Source of the DNA: Olavius sp. associated proteobacterium Delta 1
GTDB lineage: Bacteria; Desulfobacterota; Desulfobacteria; Desulfobacterales; JAFDCJ01
Assembly (NCBI GenBank): GCA_902749685.1
Contig: CACVKW010001255.1
Coordinates: 1 to 56,343 of the forward strand
DNA: 56,343 bases
Reading direction: 5' to 3'
Shown here: positions 17,339 through 26,354 of the stretch, in pieces
Layout: every line of letters starts with the position of its first letter
Position numbering within the stretch: position 1 is the stretch's first letter
Program-made: the position numbers and the translations under genes
The notes under the pieces: model-generated
Databases searched by the model: none
Seen by the model: only the letters and a program-made list of their open reading frames with translations
What the model was told of the DNA's origin: nothing

Positions 17339-19360
17339 ATGAAGAAAAGCTCATCGAAAAATCAGTCAGCCGCCGCTAAATTGTGTGTCAACACGATCAG
17401 GACCCTGGCAATGGATGGGGTCCAAGCCGCCAATTCCGGCCATCCGGGCGCACCCATGGGACTGGCTGCCGCTGCTTATGTGCTGTGGACCCGATTTTTG
17501 AAGCACAATCCCAAAAATCCGGGTTGGTTCGATCGGGACCGCTTTGTGCTGTCGGGCGGCCACGCCTCTATGCTGCTTTACAGCCTGCTTTTTCTGACTG
17601 GCTATAAGGTCGGAATCAATGAACTTAAAAATTTTCGCCAGTGGGGCAGCATTACCCCCGGCCACCCGGAATACGGCCATACGCCCGGTGTTGAGACGAC
17701 CACCGGTCCATTGGGGCAGGGATTTACCAACGCAGTCGGCATGGCCATGGCCGAGCGCCATCTGGCGGCAGTCTTCAACAAAGGCAATCAGATGATTGTC
17801 GATCACTATACCTATGTTATGTGCGGTGACGGCGATATGATGGAAGGCATTACTGCTGAAGCGGCCTCGCTGGCCGGACATCTGGGCCTGGGAAAACTGA
17901 TCTGCATCTATGACGACAACAAGATATCGATCGAGGGTGGTACGCAGCTGGCGTTTACTGAAAATGTTGCCGCCCGTTTCAGAGCCTACCAATGGCACGT
18001 CGTACGGGTCAATGACGGCAACGATCTCGATGCCATCCAACAGGCCCTCAAGGAGGCCAAGGCTGAAACCGCCAAACCAACGCTGATTGTCTTGCGCACC
18101 CACATCGCCTACGGCAGTCCCAACAAGCAGGATACCCACGGCGCCCACGGCGCACCGCTGGGCGAAGAAGAAATCCGCCTGACAAAAGAAAATCTTGGGT
18201 GGCCGGCCAATAAGAAGTTTTACGCACCCCCCGCGGCCCTGAAAACATTCAGAAAATCAGTGGACAAAGGCAAAAAAGCCGACGCCTTATGGCAGAAGAA
18301 GTTTAAGGCTTATGCGAAAAAATATCCGGAATTGGCCCAGCAATGGCACGCAGCCATATACTGTAAGCCGTTGCTGGGCTGGGATGCCAAGGTTCCGACT
18401 TTTGCCAACGCCGGCCCAATCGCCACGCGGGCGGCTTCCGGTCAGGTGATAAATGGTCTGGCGGAGAAGCTGCCCAACCTGATGGGTGGGTCGGCCGATC
18501 TGGCCCCTTCCAACAATACGCTGATTAAATCGTCCTTTGATTTTCAAAAAGGATCCTACGGCGGGCGCAATATTCGTTTTGGCGTGCGGGAGCACGCCAT
18601 GGGCTCCATCCTGTCCGGTATGGCCCTGCATGGTGGTATTCGCCCCTATGGCGGAACCTTTCTGGTGTTTGCCGACTATTGCCGACCCGCCATTCGTCTG
18701 GCGGCTTTGATGAAGTTGCCGGTGACATACATTTTTACCCATGACAGCGTCGCGGTCGGCGAGGACGGTCCCACGCATCAACCGGTGGAGCATCTGGCTG
18801 CCTTAAGGGCCATCCCCGGCTTGATTGTTATTCGGCCGGCGGATGCCACTGAAACGGCCGCGGCCTGGCGGGTGGCCATTAAAACCCTCAATACCCCCGT
18901 GGCTTTGATTCTAAGCCGCCAGAGCCTGCCGGTGCTTAATCGCAAACAATATCCTTCGGCGGTTGCCCTGGCCAAAGGGGGCTATATTCTGGCAGATACG
19001 GACGGTACACCGGAGGTGATTCTAATCGGCAGTGGTTCGGAAGTGCACTTATGTCTGGAAGCCCGGGAGCGCCTGGCCAAAAAGGGTGTGGCCGCCAGAG
19101 TGGTCAGTATGCCCAGCTGGGAGCTGTTTGAAAGGGCCTCCCAAAACTACCGGGATAAGGTGCTGCCGCCGAAGGTCAGCGCCAGAGTGGCAGTTGAAGC
19201 CGGCGTCAGCATGGGTTGGGAACGCTATGTCGGAAGCCAGGGAGCTGTCATCGGAATCAATCGATTCGGTGCTTCAGCCCCCGGTGGTACCGTCATGCAA
19301 AAATACGGCATGAAAGCTTCCGTTGTTGTGGCGAAGGCGATGTCAATGCTAAGCCCCTAA
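17339..19360 (+). CDS. tkt: Transketolase
   Basis: 673 residues, the full usual length. It transfers a two-carbon ketol unit between sugar phosphates in the cytosol with thiamine diphosphate. Visible: an N-terminal ANSGHPGAPMGLA stretch, the ThDP motif CGDGDMMEG continuing to DDNKISIEGG, the HTPGVETTTGPLGQGF loop, and the second-domain segment RFGVREHAMGSILSGMALHG with YIFTHDSVAVGEDGPTHQP. Its start has AAAGGAG upstream at about 17322-17328. The stop codon lies inside repeat R4. It lies between the relic of a flavoprotein and a choline-kinase-like gene, with no other pentose-phosphate gene nearby. Nothing suggests a specialised substrate. Confidence 0.95.
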   Translation: MKKSSSKNQSAAAKLCVNTIRTLAMDGVQAANSGHPGAPMGLAAAAYVLWTRFLKHNPKNPGWFDRDRFVLSGGHASMLLYSLLFLTGYKVGINELKNFRQWGSITPGHPEYGHTPGVETTTGPLGQGFTNAVGMAMAERHLAAVFNKGNQMIVDHYTYVMCGDGDMMEGITAEAASLAGHLGLGKLICIYDDNKISIEGGTQLAFTENVAARFRAYQWHVVRVNDGNDLDAIQQALKEAKAETAKPTLIVLRTHIAYGSPNKQDTHGAHGAPLGEEEIRLTKENLGWPANKKFYAPPAALKTFRKSVDKGKKADALWQKKFKAYAKKYPELAQQWHAAIYCKPLLGWDAKVPTFANAGPIATRAASGQVINGLAEKLPNLMGGSADLAPSNNTLIKSSFDFQKGSYGGRNIRFGVREHAMGSILSGMALHGGIRPYGGTFLVFADYCRPAIRLAALMKLPVTYIFTHDSVAVGEDGPTHQPVEHLAALRAIPGLIVIRPADATETAAAWRVAIKTLNTPVALILSRQSLPVLNRKQYPSAVALAKGGYILADTDGTPEVILIGSGSEVHLCLEARERLAKKGVAARVVSMPSWELFERASQNYRDKVLPPKVSARVAVEAGVSMGWERYVGSQGAVIGINRFGASAPGGTVMQKYGMKASVVVAKAMSMLSP

Positions 19361-19429
19361 TCCGGACAAGCGGGTTGGAGCCAAGCGAAAATCCCGGGAC
19401 ATCGGGGAACGAAAAAGGGGGAAAATACG

Positions 19430-19552
19430 AAAAAGCGAACCGCAGAATTTCGAAGGATGGAATCGCTGTGCTCTATCTTTTTTTTTAATAGACAGAATAC
19501 ATTACTTCGACATTCGATAATCAGGATTCGATATTCGATATTCGCTTTTTTC
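19430..19552. repeat. MITE-like repeat (copy 2, inverted relative to 2889-3015)
   Basis: Bounded by AAAAAGCGAA (19430) and TTCGCTTTTTT (to 19552). Read on the minus strand it aligns with 2889-3015 along most of its length, including GTATTCTGTCT and TCTGCGGTTCGCTTTTT. A variable number of CGATATT-like units separates the shared blocks. No coding potential. Confidence 0.7.
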
Positions 19553-19614
19553 CTCACAATTGCCACGTCTCTTTCTCGATCAAATTGGCCGTTCCCAACT
19601 GAGTGAGCATATCT

Positions 19615-20538
19615 ATGACCATCACCATTGAGGAGGTAATTCAAAAAATTGACGCCTGGCGCGGCAAACCGCTGGACATTCAAGAGATGACCGGGGGCAT
19701 TACCAACGAAAATTTCCGGGTCAATGTTGACGGCCAATCCTACTTTGTGAGCATTCCAGGGGCCAGTACCGAGCTTCTGGCAGTGGATAGAGATAATAAA
19801 TATTTCAATACCATGGCCGCCGCCGCCGTCGGAGTCGGACCCAAAATAGTGCACCACCTGCCCGACCTCCACGTAATGGTGCTGGAATTCATACAGGGTG
19901 ATACCATGACCCCCGAGACGATGGCAGCCCCTGGTATGCCGGGCCGCCTGGCTCAGGTCCTTCGGGTATTGCACGCCGGCTCGCGGTTTTTGCATGATTT
20001 TAATGTATTTCGGCTGGTAGAATTTTACTTGCACATCGCTGATGAACAAAAATTGCGCATCCCTGATGACTACCGCAGTCGCATGACCGTGCAGCGCCGG
20101 ATGGAAAGTGCCATCAGCAGACCGGTATTTACTTCTGTGCCCTGTACGAATGATCTGGTTGCTGAAAATATAATTGATGATGGACAAAACCTGCACTTGA
20201 TTGATTTTGACTACAGCGGCAATAATGATCCCTGCTCCGAGCTGGGCAATGCCTGCCAGGAATTGCAGTACAACGAGGACCAATACGCGGAATTATGTGC
20301 TGCCTATTTCGGGGAACCACGCAGGCACCTGCTGGCCCGTATGCATCTATACGCGATTATGTCGGATTTTATCTGGACCCTGTGGGGGGCAATTCAGCAC
20401 AAAATCTCGCAACTGGATCTGGACTTCTGGAGTTATGCCATCGGTCGCTGGGAGCGTGCGCTGGGGCAGCTGGATTCAAATGAATTTCCCGGGTGGCTGG
20501 AAGATGCCGCCAGGGAGGAAAAGAGTTACGATTGCTGA
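19615..20538 (+). CDS. Choline-kinase-like phosphotransferase, paralogue C (His of HxD replaced by Thr)
   Basis: 307 residues, very similar to paralogue B (11455) along its whole length: both begin MTITIEEV and share IQEMTGG and the YSGNNDPC segment. The catalytic segment reads CTNDLVAEN, so the usual histidine is Thr178 while Asp180 and Asn185 are kept. The metal Asp follows in LIDFDYSG. I chose the ATG at 19615 because the homologue begins there; a GTG four codons earlier is possible and the Shine-Dalgarno is weak. It is monocistronic, between two repeat-rich gaps. It may be a duplicate of B from the betaine region, 8 kb upstream. Confidence 0.8.
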   Translation: MTITIEEVIQKIDAWRGKPLDIQEMTGGITNENFRVNVDGQSYFVSIPGASTELLAVDRDNKYFNTMAAAAVGVGPKIVHHLPDLHVMVLEFIQGDTMTPETMAAPGMPGRLAQVLRVLHAGSRFLHDFNVFRLVEFYLHIADEQKLRIPDDYRSRMTVQRRMESAISRPVFTSVPCTNDLVAENIIDDGQNLHLIDFDYSGNNDPCSELGNACQELQYNEDQYAELCAAYFGEPRRHLLARMHLYAIMSDFIWTLWGAIQHKISQLDLDFWSYAIGRWERALGQLDSNEFPGWLEDAAREEKSYDC

Positions 20539-20725
20539 TTTTGGATTTCGGATTGATTAAACCGGACAGGAAAGAATCGGGCTGCGTGTTACGGGGTGCG
20601 CGTTGCGAGTAGCGGGTTACGGATTTTGGGTTAGGGCACTTTCAGTACCAGCTGATCGTTCATAGCTGGCTGTCAGAAGAAATATTATCGATTCCTTTTC
20701 CTTCATCAATCCAAAATCCAAAATC
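20537..20725. repeat. Inverted repeat flanking a 140-base spacer
   Basis: GATTTTGGATTTCGGATTGA at 20537-20556 pairs with TCAATCCAAAATCCAAAATC near 20706-20725 (one mismatch over about 20 bases). The interior carries G-rich words such as GTTACGGGGTGCGCG. It overlaps the last two bases of the paralogue C frame. No gene is seen inside. Confidence 0.5.
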
Positions 20726-20760
20726 TACTATCCCAAATCGAGACAAGCCCCAATCGAACA

Positions 20761-21093
20761 TCACGGCACGCCAACCGTGGAACCCTCTTCGCACCATCGA
20801 CTGGTATCGCCGCTGAGCGCATCATTCGTACCAACATACGTCGAACTGGAAACGCGGATGCCACCGGTACGTGTATTAATTCTCTGCCGTTTGCCTTGTC
20901 TGACGATGCCTTGCCAAAGGAGCGGCCCTTTATTGCCTTGCCGGTCTTGTTCCCAAACTACAACTTTTGCATCCACGGTGGTTGCCTGAAGATAGCAGTG
21001 AGGATCATTTCTATCTGCTTTAAGGGGCGATACAATTGCTGAGATTAAAATTACAAAAATCACGAACATTGAGACTTTTATCACTCGGTGCAT
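20761..21093 (-). CDS. Small exported hypothetical protein
   Basis: 110 residues with a clear N-terminal signal or anchor segment (VSMFVIFVILISAIVSPLKA), then a short polar domain with two cysteines (Cys33 and Cys101). Segments include TTVDAKVVVWEQDRQGNKG and the end RWCEEGSTVGVP. I do not recognise a family. The composition and signal peptide favour a real gene. It stands alone on the minus strand between + strand genes. Confidence 0.5.
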   Translation of the reverse strand: MHRVIKVSMFVIFVILISAIVSPLKADRNDPHCYLQATTVDAKVVVWEQDRQGNKGPLLWQGIVRQGKRQRINTRTGGIRVSSSTYVGTNDALSGDTSRWCEEGSTVGVP

Positions 21094-21407
21094 GGAGTTT
21101 TTCCTTTATTGCTTAACATCTTCAATCGTCAATATTCAATTCCAGCTTGTCCGGGTTGGGTAGTAATACAGCATAACATATTTAAACAATTTGTAAATAC
21201 TGCCGACTTTATGCTTCTCATAGATGCGTATGATTTTATTGCAATTCCGGATATATCTGCGATGCAAATTCAGTGAAAATATTTTGACACTTATGCCGGA
21301 TTCGGCTAAACCTATCAACGCTCAAACCTGTTTCGGTTCCGCCGGGCGGGATTGGCTATGCGGCGACTGCCATCGCCTAACTTTAACCCGGAAGGAAGTA
21401 ATACCAC
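21094..21407. promoter_or_regulatory. Upstream region of the kinase-M23-aminotransferase gene
   Basis: No gene is seen in this 314-base gap. A TTGACA at 21284-21289 followed after 17 bases by TAAACC (21307-21312) is a plausible but weak promoter. A strong Shine-Dalgarno GGAAGGAAG lies at about 21390-21398, ten bases before the ATG at 21408. Bases 21142-21159 are an inverted copy of repeat R4. Confidence 0.35.
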
Positions 21408-24400
21408 ATGTCATCCATCGTACAACATGCCCCCAGATTTTCTGAGCATGACGCCATCCGAATTGCGAAGGATTTATTTGCACTTGATGTCACCGCCAAA
21501 CTGCTGGCCAGTGAACGGGACCAAAATTTTCGTTTAACAGCCTCAAATAATGAGGCGTATGTTCTTAAAATAGCCAATTCCACGGAACTTGAAGCGGTGC
21601 TCGATTTGCAAAATCAAGCCATGATACACCTCCGCCAACAGCGCAACATGATGGAGCAAAATATTTCGGTTGCTCCGAAGGTCTGTTTAACCGTCAGGAA
21701 AGAGCAAATCACCTCGACCCGGGGTGATGATGGGACCACCTATTTTGTTCGATTATTGACCTATTTGCCCGGCAAGCCATTGGCCCTGGTAAAACCCCAC
21801 AATGCAAATTTAATGGTCAGCCTGGGGCGATTTTTCGGCAATCTCAGTCATATCCTGCAAAATTTTGACCATCCGGCCGCGCATCGCGACTTTCATTGGG
21901 ATCTGAATAATGCCGGTCGTATCCTCACAAAAGATATCGGTCTAATCAAGGATCCGAACCATCAACACATGGTGCAGCAGTTCCTGGCACGCTACCGGGC
22001 TGAAACCGAACCGCAGTTGCCGGATCTGCGAACCAGTGTTGTTCATAGCGATGGCAATGACTACAACGTCCTGGTAGCGCCCGACGGTCGGTGGCACCAT
22101 AAAGTAACCGGTGTGATTGACTTCGGCGATATGGTTCACACCCAAACCATTAATGAAGTCGCCATCGTCTGCGCCTATGCAATGCTGGACAAGATTGATC
22201 CCTTAGCCGCCGCTAAAGCGATTGTTGCCGGCTATCATCAGGCATACCCGCTTACGGAACCGGAGTTGGCGGTTTTATTTGATCTGATCTGCATGCGGTT
22301 ATGCATGAGCGTCTGTCATTCGGCCAACCAGCATCGTCACGAACCGGATAATGAATATCTGCGCATCTCGGAGAAACCGGCCTGGTCGCTTCTGAAAAAA
22401 TTGGCGGACATGCACCCCAATTTGGCCCATTATACCCTCCGGCATGCCTGTGGATTGCCGCCGGTGCCTCAATTTGACAGCGTGTCAGCCTGGTTGCGGC
22501 AAAACACCGAGCGATTCGGGCAAATTGTGGCTGATGATCTGCGTGCTGCCAACCAGCTGGTGCTCGATCTGAGCGTGGGCAGTCTGCTGCTGGGCAGCGA
22601 TGGTGATGGTGCCGACCTGGCGGCTGTCACCAATAAAATCTTCAGTCAAATGCGAGCAGCTGATGTCGGTGTCGGTATCGGTCGCTACAATGAGGCCCGG
22701 CTGGTCTATACCACCGAGCTGTTTAAGGCCCGGGCCGAGGAAATGGCCGAGCATCGGACGGTCCATCTGGGCATTGACTTGTACATGCGAAGTGGCGCAC
22801 CGGTTTATGCCCCGCTTGACGGCAGCGTGCACAGCATTGAAAATAACACGGCGCCGCTCGACTACGGACCGACCATCATTCTGGCGCATCGAACCGGTGA
22901 GGGGGAGCCCTTTTACACCCTCTATGGCCACCTGAGCCCGGATTCGCTGACCGGGCTTGATATTGGTATGCCGGTTGAAAAAGGACGGCAAATCGCCAGC
23001 ATCGGAGAACCCGGGTCTAACGGGGGGTGGACGCCGCATGTTCATTTTCAAATTATGCTCGATCTGCTCGGTGAAAACGGGACTTTTCCCGGAGTGGCCC
23101 GGCCGGGTGAACGCGAGATTTGGCTGAGCATCTGCCCGGATCCCAACCTTGTTCTGGGAATTCCAAAAAGCTGTTTAGCAGCCGGCACCCGGAGCGATTC
23201 TGAAATTCTAGCCCTGCGCCGACAGACCCTGGGCCGAAATTTGAGCATCTCCTATCAAAGCCCCTTGAAGATCGTGCGGGGCCGGCGGCAGTATCTTTAT
23301 ACCGAAGATGGCCGAAAGTACCTGGATGGGGTCAACAATGTATGCCATGTGGGCCACTGTCATCCCCATGTCGTTGCTGCCGGTCAGCTTCAGATGCCGG
23401 TTCTCAACACCAACACCCGCTATCTGCACGATAATATCATCGATTACGCCCGGCGCCTGTTGTCGAAATTCCCGCAACCATTGAATGTCTGCTATTTCGT
23501 GTGCACCGGCAGCGAAGCCAATGAATTGGCGCTGCGCCTGGCCCGCACCTACACCGAAAAGAATGATATTATTATGGTGGATGGTGCCTATCACGGCAAC
23601 ACGCAGTCCTTGATTGATATCAGCCCTTACAAGCATGATGGGCCCGGCGGCCGCGCTGCCCCGGCCTGGGCTCACAAAGTCGTCATGCCGGACGGCTATC
23701 GCGGACCGCATAAGGGCAGCGGAGCCGAGACCGGCACCCGTTATGCCGCTTATGTTAATGAAACCATCCATCAGGTCCAGGGCAACGGTGGCGGCCTGGC
23801 GGCTTTTATCTGTGAAAGTATGCTGGGATGCGGTGGTCAGATCGTACTGCCCGACAATTACCTGGCCGAGGCTTTTCGACAAGTCCGGGCGGCTGAAGGG
23901 CTTTGTATTGTTGATGAAGTGCAGGTGGGTTTCGGGCGGGCCGGCAGCCATTTTTGGGCCTTTGAAACCCAGCATGTGGTGCCCGACATCGTAACCCTCG
24001 GTAAACCGATCGGCAACGGTCATCCGCTGGCTGCGGTCGTCACGACTGCCGAAATTGCGGATGCCTTTGCCAATGGTATGGAATACTTCAATACGTTTGG
24101 CGGCAATCCGGTATCCTGTGCGATTGGAATGGCTGTGCTGGATGTTATTGAAAACGAAGGACTTCAGGAAAACGCCCACCGGGCCGGCAGGCGACTTCTG
24201 GAAGGTATGCAGCGGTTGTTGGAAAAATATCCGCTCATCGGCGATGTGCGCGGTTTGGGATTGTATGCCGGTATTGAACTGGTCACCAATCGTGAGACCC
24301 TGGAGCCGGCGACGGACCATGCCGATTATGTTATCAACCGTCTGCGGGACCACGGGATTCTGATCAGCACGGATGGGCCCATGGAAAATATTCTAAAATT

Positions 24401-24491
24401 GAAACCCCCGATCGTTTTTAGCGAAAAAAACGCTGATGAGGTCGTTGCGGTCCTGGACAAGGTGTTGGGAGAGGACTGTCTGCAGGTTTGA
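21408..24491 (+). CDS. Three-domain fusion: APH/ChoK-like kinase - M23 peptidase-like - class-III aminotransferase/phospholyase
   Basis: 1027 residues in one frame. (1) About 1-355: kinase of the APH/hydroxylysine-kinase type with HSDGNDYN (His213, Asp215, Asn220) and metal Asp238 in VIDFGD. (2) About 440-570: LytM/M23 domain with both metal motifs, HLGIDL (His453, Asp457) and HVHF (His544, His546). (3) About 600-1027: fold-type-I class-III aminotransferase with DEVQVGFGRAG and PLP lysine Lys866 in LGKPIGNG, similar to the ethanolamine-phosphate and phosphohydroxylysine phospholyases. All three sets of key residues look intact. Inference: the kinase phosphorylates an amino alcohol and the phospholyase eliminates phosphate and ammonia from it. 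The role of the M23 fold inside what seems to be a cytosolic enzyme (no signal peptide) is unclear. The next gene overlaps or abuts its stop. Confidence 0.88.
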   Translation: MSSIVQHAPRFSEHDAIRIAKDLFALDVTAKLLASERDQNFRLTASNNEAYVLKIANSTELEAVLDLQNQAMIHLRQQRNMMEQNISVAPKVCLTVRKEQITSTRGDDGTTYFVRLLTYLPGKPLALVKPHNANLMVSLGRFFGNLSHILQNFDHPAAHRDFHWDLNNAGRILTKDIGLIKDPNHQHMVQQFLARYRAETEPQLPDLRTSVVHSDGNDYNVLVAPDGRWHHKVTGVIDFGDMVHTQTINEVAIVCAYAMLDKIDPLAAAKAIVAGYHQAYPLTEPELAVLFDLICMRLCMSVCHSANQHRHEPDNEYLRISEKPAWSLLKKLADMHPNLAHYTLRHACGLPPVPQFDSVSAWLRQNTERFGQIVADDLRAANQLVLDLSVGSLLLGSDGDGADLAAVTNKIFSQMRAADVGVGIGRYNEARLVYTTELFKARAEEMAEHRTVHLGIDLYMRSGAPVYAPLDGSVHSIENNTAPLDYGPTIILAHRTGEGEPFYTLYGHLSPDSLTGLDIGMPVEKGRQIASIGEPGSNGGWTPHVHFQIMLDLLGENGTFPGVARPGEREIWLSICPDPNLVLGIPKSCLAAGTRSDSEILALRRQTLGRNLSISYQSPLKIVRGRRQYLYTEDGRKYLDGVNNVCHVGHCHPHVVAAGQLQMPVLNTNTRYLHDNIIDYARRLLSKFPQPLNVCYFVCTGSEANELALRLARTYTEKNDIIMVDGAYHGNTQSLIDISPYKHDGPGGRAAPAWAHKVVMPDGYRGPHKGSGAETGTRYAAYVNETIHQVQGNGGGLAAFICESMLGCGGQIVLPDNYLAEAFRQVRAAEGLCIVDEVQVGFGRAGSHFWAFETQHVVPDIVTLGKPIGNGHPLAAVVTTAEIADAFANGMEYFNTFGGNPVSCAIGMAVLDVIENEGLQENAHRAGRRLLEGMQRLLEKYPLIGDVRGLGLYAGIELVTNRETLEPATDHADYVINRLRDHGILISTDGPMENILKLKPPIVFSEKNADEVVAVLDKVLGEDCLQV

Positions 24492-24514
24492 TAATTTTTT
24501 CACTGCGTGATAAA

Positions 24515-25387
24515 ATGTTGATAAATACCATGTTTTTATTAAAAAAACCAAATAGATATATACTTACTTTACTGTTGTTGCTCGCAATAAGCCTGGCTAT
24601 GGCGAATTGCTGTAGCCGAGCGATGGCCGCGGATGTGGCCGTAATCAGGATCAAGTATCGCTGGGCCTCGGAAGTGCTGCCGATTGTGCAAAGTATGCTC
24701 TCACCCGAAGGCACGGTGACTGCCAGCAAACGGATCAATTCGCTGATAATTGTCGACCGCCCGGATTCCATCCAAAGGGTTCGTAACTACCTGGATGTGT
24801 ACGATAAGCCTTTTGAACAGGTCAGAATCCATGTTCGATTTTATGAAAATAGAGCCGATGCAGCCGGGGCGGTTTCGGCCCGTGGTAAGGCCTCGGGCGA
24901 TAACTTGAGCGCGGCAACCGGCCGCAAAAAAAACGACGGGGTTGACCTGTCGCTCAAAAGCCGCCGCCGCAGTCAAGCAAATTTTTCTGAATTTTTTGTA
25001 TTTGCGACTTCCGGCCAACCGGCATTTATTCGAGCCGGTAAAGAAATCCCCTATCAAGGGAGATGGCCGGATTATACCCGGCGTTACTCGACCGGTGGGG
25101 CTGCGGTGATGTTTCAAATAGTTGAAACCGGATTTGAAGTTACCCCGACCATTGCCGGTGATCTTGTCCATCTTAAAATTGTTCCAAGGGCAGCCTATGG
25201 TGAAGGCAATGAGGCCATTATACGATTTTACGGGGCGCAGACCGAAGTTACCACCTCTTATGGAAAGTGGGTGGAGATCGGCGGAACAAACTCCCGAAGC
25301 AATGACGTCATCAAAGAGATACTTTCGCAGGGAAATGGACGGATTCGCAGTTCGACGTCCATGTTGCTGATGGTGGAAAAACCCTGA
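24515..25387 (+). CDS. Short exported secretin-like protein
   Basis: About 290 residues from the ATG at 24515 (ATG at 24530 is also possible; no good Shine-Dalgarno). A hydrophobic signal segment YILTLLLLLAISLAM precedes the mature part. Then comes a secretin N-domain-like section (IRIKYRWASEVLPIVQSML, then NSLIIVDRPDSIQRVRNYLD) with the usual ring-building-motif look. A second part has FVFATSGQPAFIRAGKEIPY and ETGFEVTPTIAGDLVHLKIV, resembling the beginning of the secretin pore domain. It is far shorter than a GspD/PilQ-type secretin (500-700) and lacks most of the beta-barrel. It may be a secretin-related accessory protein. No other secretion genes are adjacent. Confidence 0.6.
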   Translation: MLINTMFLLKKPNRYILTLLLLLAISLAMANCCSRAMAADVAVIRIKYRWASEVLPIVQSMLSPEGTVTASKRINSLIIVDRPDSIQRVRNYLDVYDKPFEQVRIHVRFYENRADAAGAVSARGKASGDNLSAATGRKKNDGVDLSLKSRRRSQANFSEFFVFATSGQPAFIRAGKEIPYQGRWPDYTRRYSTGGAAVMFQIVETGFEVTPTIAGDLVHLKIVPRAAYGEGNEAIIRFYGAQTEVTTSYGKWVEIGGTNSRSNDVIKEILSQGNGRIRSSTSMLLMVEKP

Positions 25388-25628
25388 TCATTCAAGGTTA
25401 TAAGGTTCTGGGTCTCAGCCAATCCGCTGGTCGTTGAGGTGGCCGCTATGATCGAAAATGAGGCTCTAAAAAAGATCTTGACAACCTCTCCGATTTGAAT
25501 ATTGTTATTTAATAATAATAATTTTCCATAAATACTCGATTTCAAAATTTGAGCTATGCGTTTGGACCCTGCTTGCCCTCCGAAGCTAGGAAGGCGAAGG
25601 AGGGAACCTCTTATAAAGGCTAATCATC
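25388..25628. other. A/T-rich upstream region of the Fur-family gene
   Basis: No gene is seen. The sequence from 25496 to 25530 is an A/T-only run including TTATTTAATAATAATAATTT, a possible but unproven self-binding site for the regulator downstream. It does not fit the Fur or PerR consensus well. GAGGGAACC at about 25601 lies too far from the start to be a confident ribosome site. Confidence 0.25.
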
Positions 25629-26066
25629 GTGCAAAATTCGGCTGAACGCCTGGAAAAAATGATACATAAGCTGCGTGATCACGATCACAGAATTACCCCC
25701 CAGCGGCTGGCAATTCTGAAAGTTCTGGCCGCCAGTGAGGGGCATCCCAGTGTCGAGCAGATTTATGCCCGGGTCAAAACCGACTTTCCCACCACCAGCC
25801 TTGCGACAATCTATAAAAACGTCTCGCTGATGAAATCACTGGGTGAGGTTCTCGAGCTTGGCTTCAGTGATGACAGCAATCGGTATGACGGCAACAATCT
25901 TTATCCCCATCCGCACCTGGTCTGTACCCACTGTAAAAAAATTATTGATCCGGATCTCTCGATGTTACCTGGATTAACCCGGGAACTCGTTCAGGAGACC
26001 GGCTTTCGCATCCTCAATCATCGCATGGATTTTTTTGGTATCTGCCCGGAATGTCAGGACAACTAA
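25629..26066 (+). CDS. Fur-family (PerR-like) metal-dependent repressor
   Basis: 145 residues, the standard size. It has an N-terminal winged helix (RITPQRLAILKVL, SVEQIYARVKTDFPTTSLAT, IYKNVSLMKSLGEV) and a C-terminal dimer and metal domain. The structural zinc site has both CxxC pairs, CTHC and CPEC. Regulatory-site ligands are compatible with PerR/Fur (RYDGN, then HPHLV). The asparagine-rich loop NNLYPHPHLVC resembles PerR more than Fur. The start is a GTG at 25629. No peroxide-defence gene is next to it; the nearest upstream gene encodes the secretin-like protein. The likely job is metal- or peroxide-responsive repression elsewhere in the genome. Confidence 0.88.
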   Translation: MQNSAERLEKMIHKLRDHDHRITPQRLAILKVLAASEGHPSVEQIYARVKTDFPTTSLATIYKNVSLMKSLGEVLELGFSDDSNRYDGNNLYPHPHLVCTHCKKIIDPDLSMLPGLTRELVQETGFRILNHRMDFFGICPECQDN

Positions 26067-26354
26067 GGAATCTTGGCCTGGAGAATCTGGCATTGATCTT
26101 GCCTCAAATGGGTGTTGTTGCATTGAAACAGCAATGGAATACTGGAATGATGATAAACTGGGTATGAAAAGTGGTCCGCCTCTATAGGCGGATTAATTAC
26201 TTCAGAGCTTCATATATATAAAAATAGATTTCCTTTCCGCAAACTCATTATTCCAACATTCCATTATTCCAATGCCCCATGGTATGATGTTATGGCAATC
26301 CCAGTGGCGGCATTGATACGGTCTATGGGACAGGATTCTTCAGGGGGGAACGGG
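26067..26354. repeat. Repeat-bearing spacer between Fur-family and PilZ genes
   Basis: The convergent gap has no gene. It contains ATTCCAACATTCCATTATTCC near 26248-26270, a repeat word shared with 12777-12800 and 36470-36482. Confidence 0.45.

Noticed and set aside
17339..19360. Specialised transketolase of a sulfosugar pathway
   Set aside because: The protein looks like an ordinary full-length transketolase and no sulfosugar genes are near.
25400..25425. GGTTATAAGGTTCTGGG resembling a segment of the DMGDH-like gene near 5136
   Set aside because: The match is under 25 bases and the surrounding frame gives no homologous protein, so it may be chance.
25496..25530. PerR or Fur box before the regulator gene
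   Set aside because: The A/T-run does not match the known palindromes well and could be plain A/T-richness.
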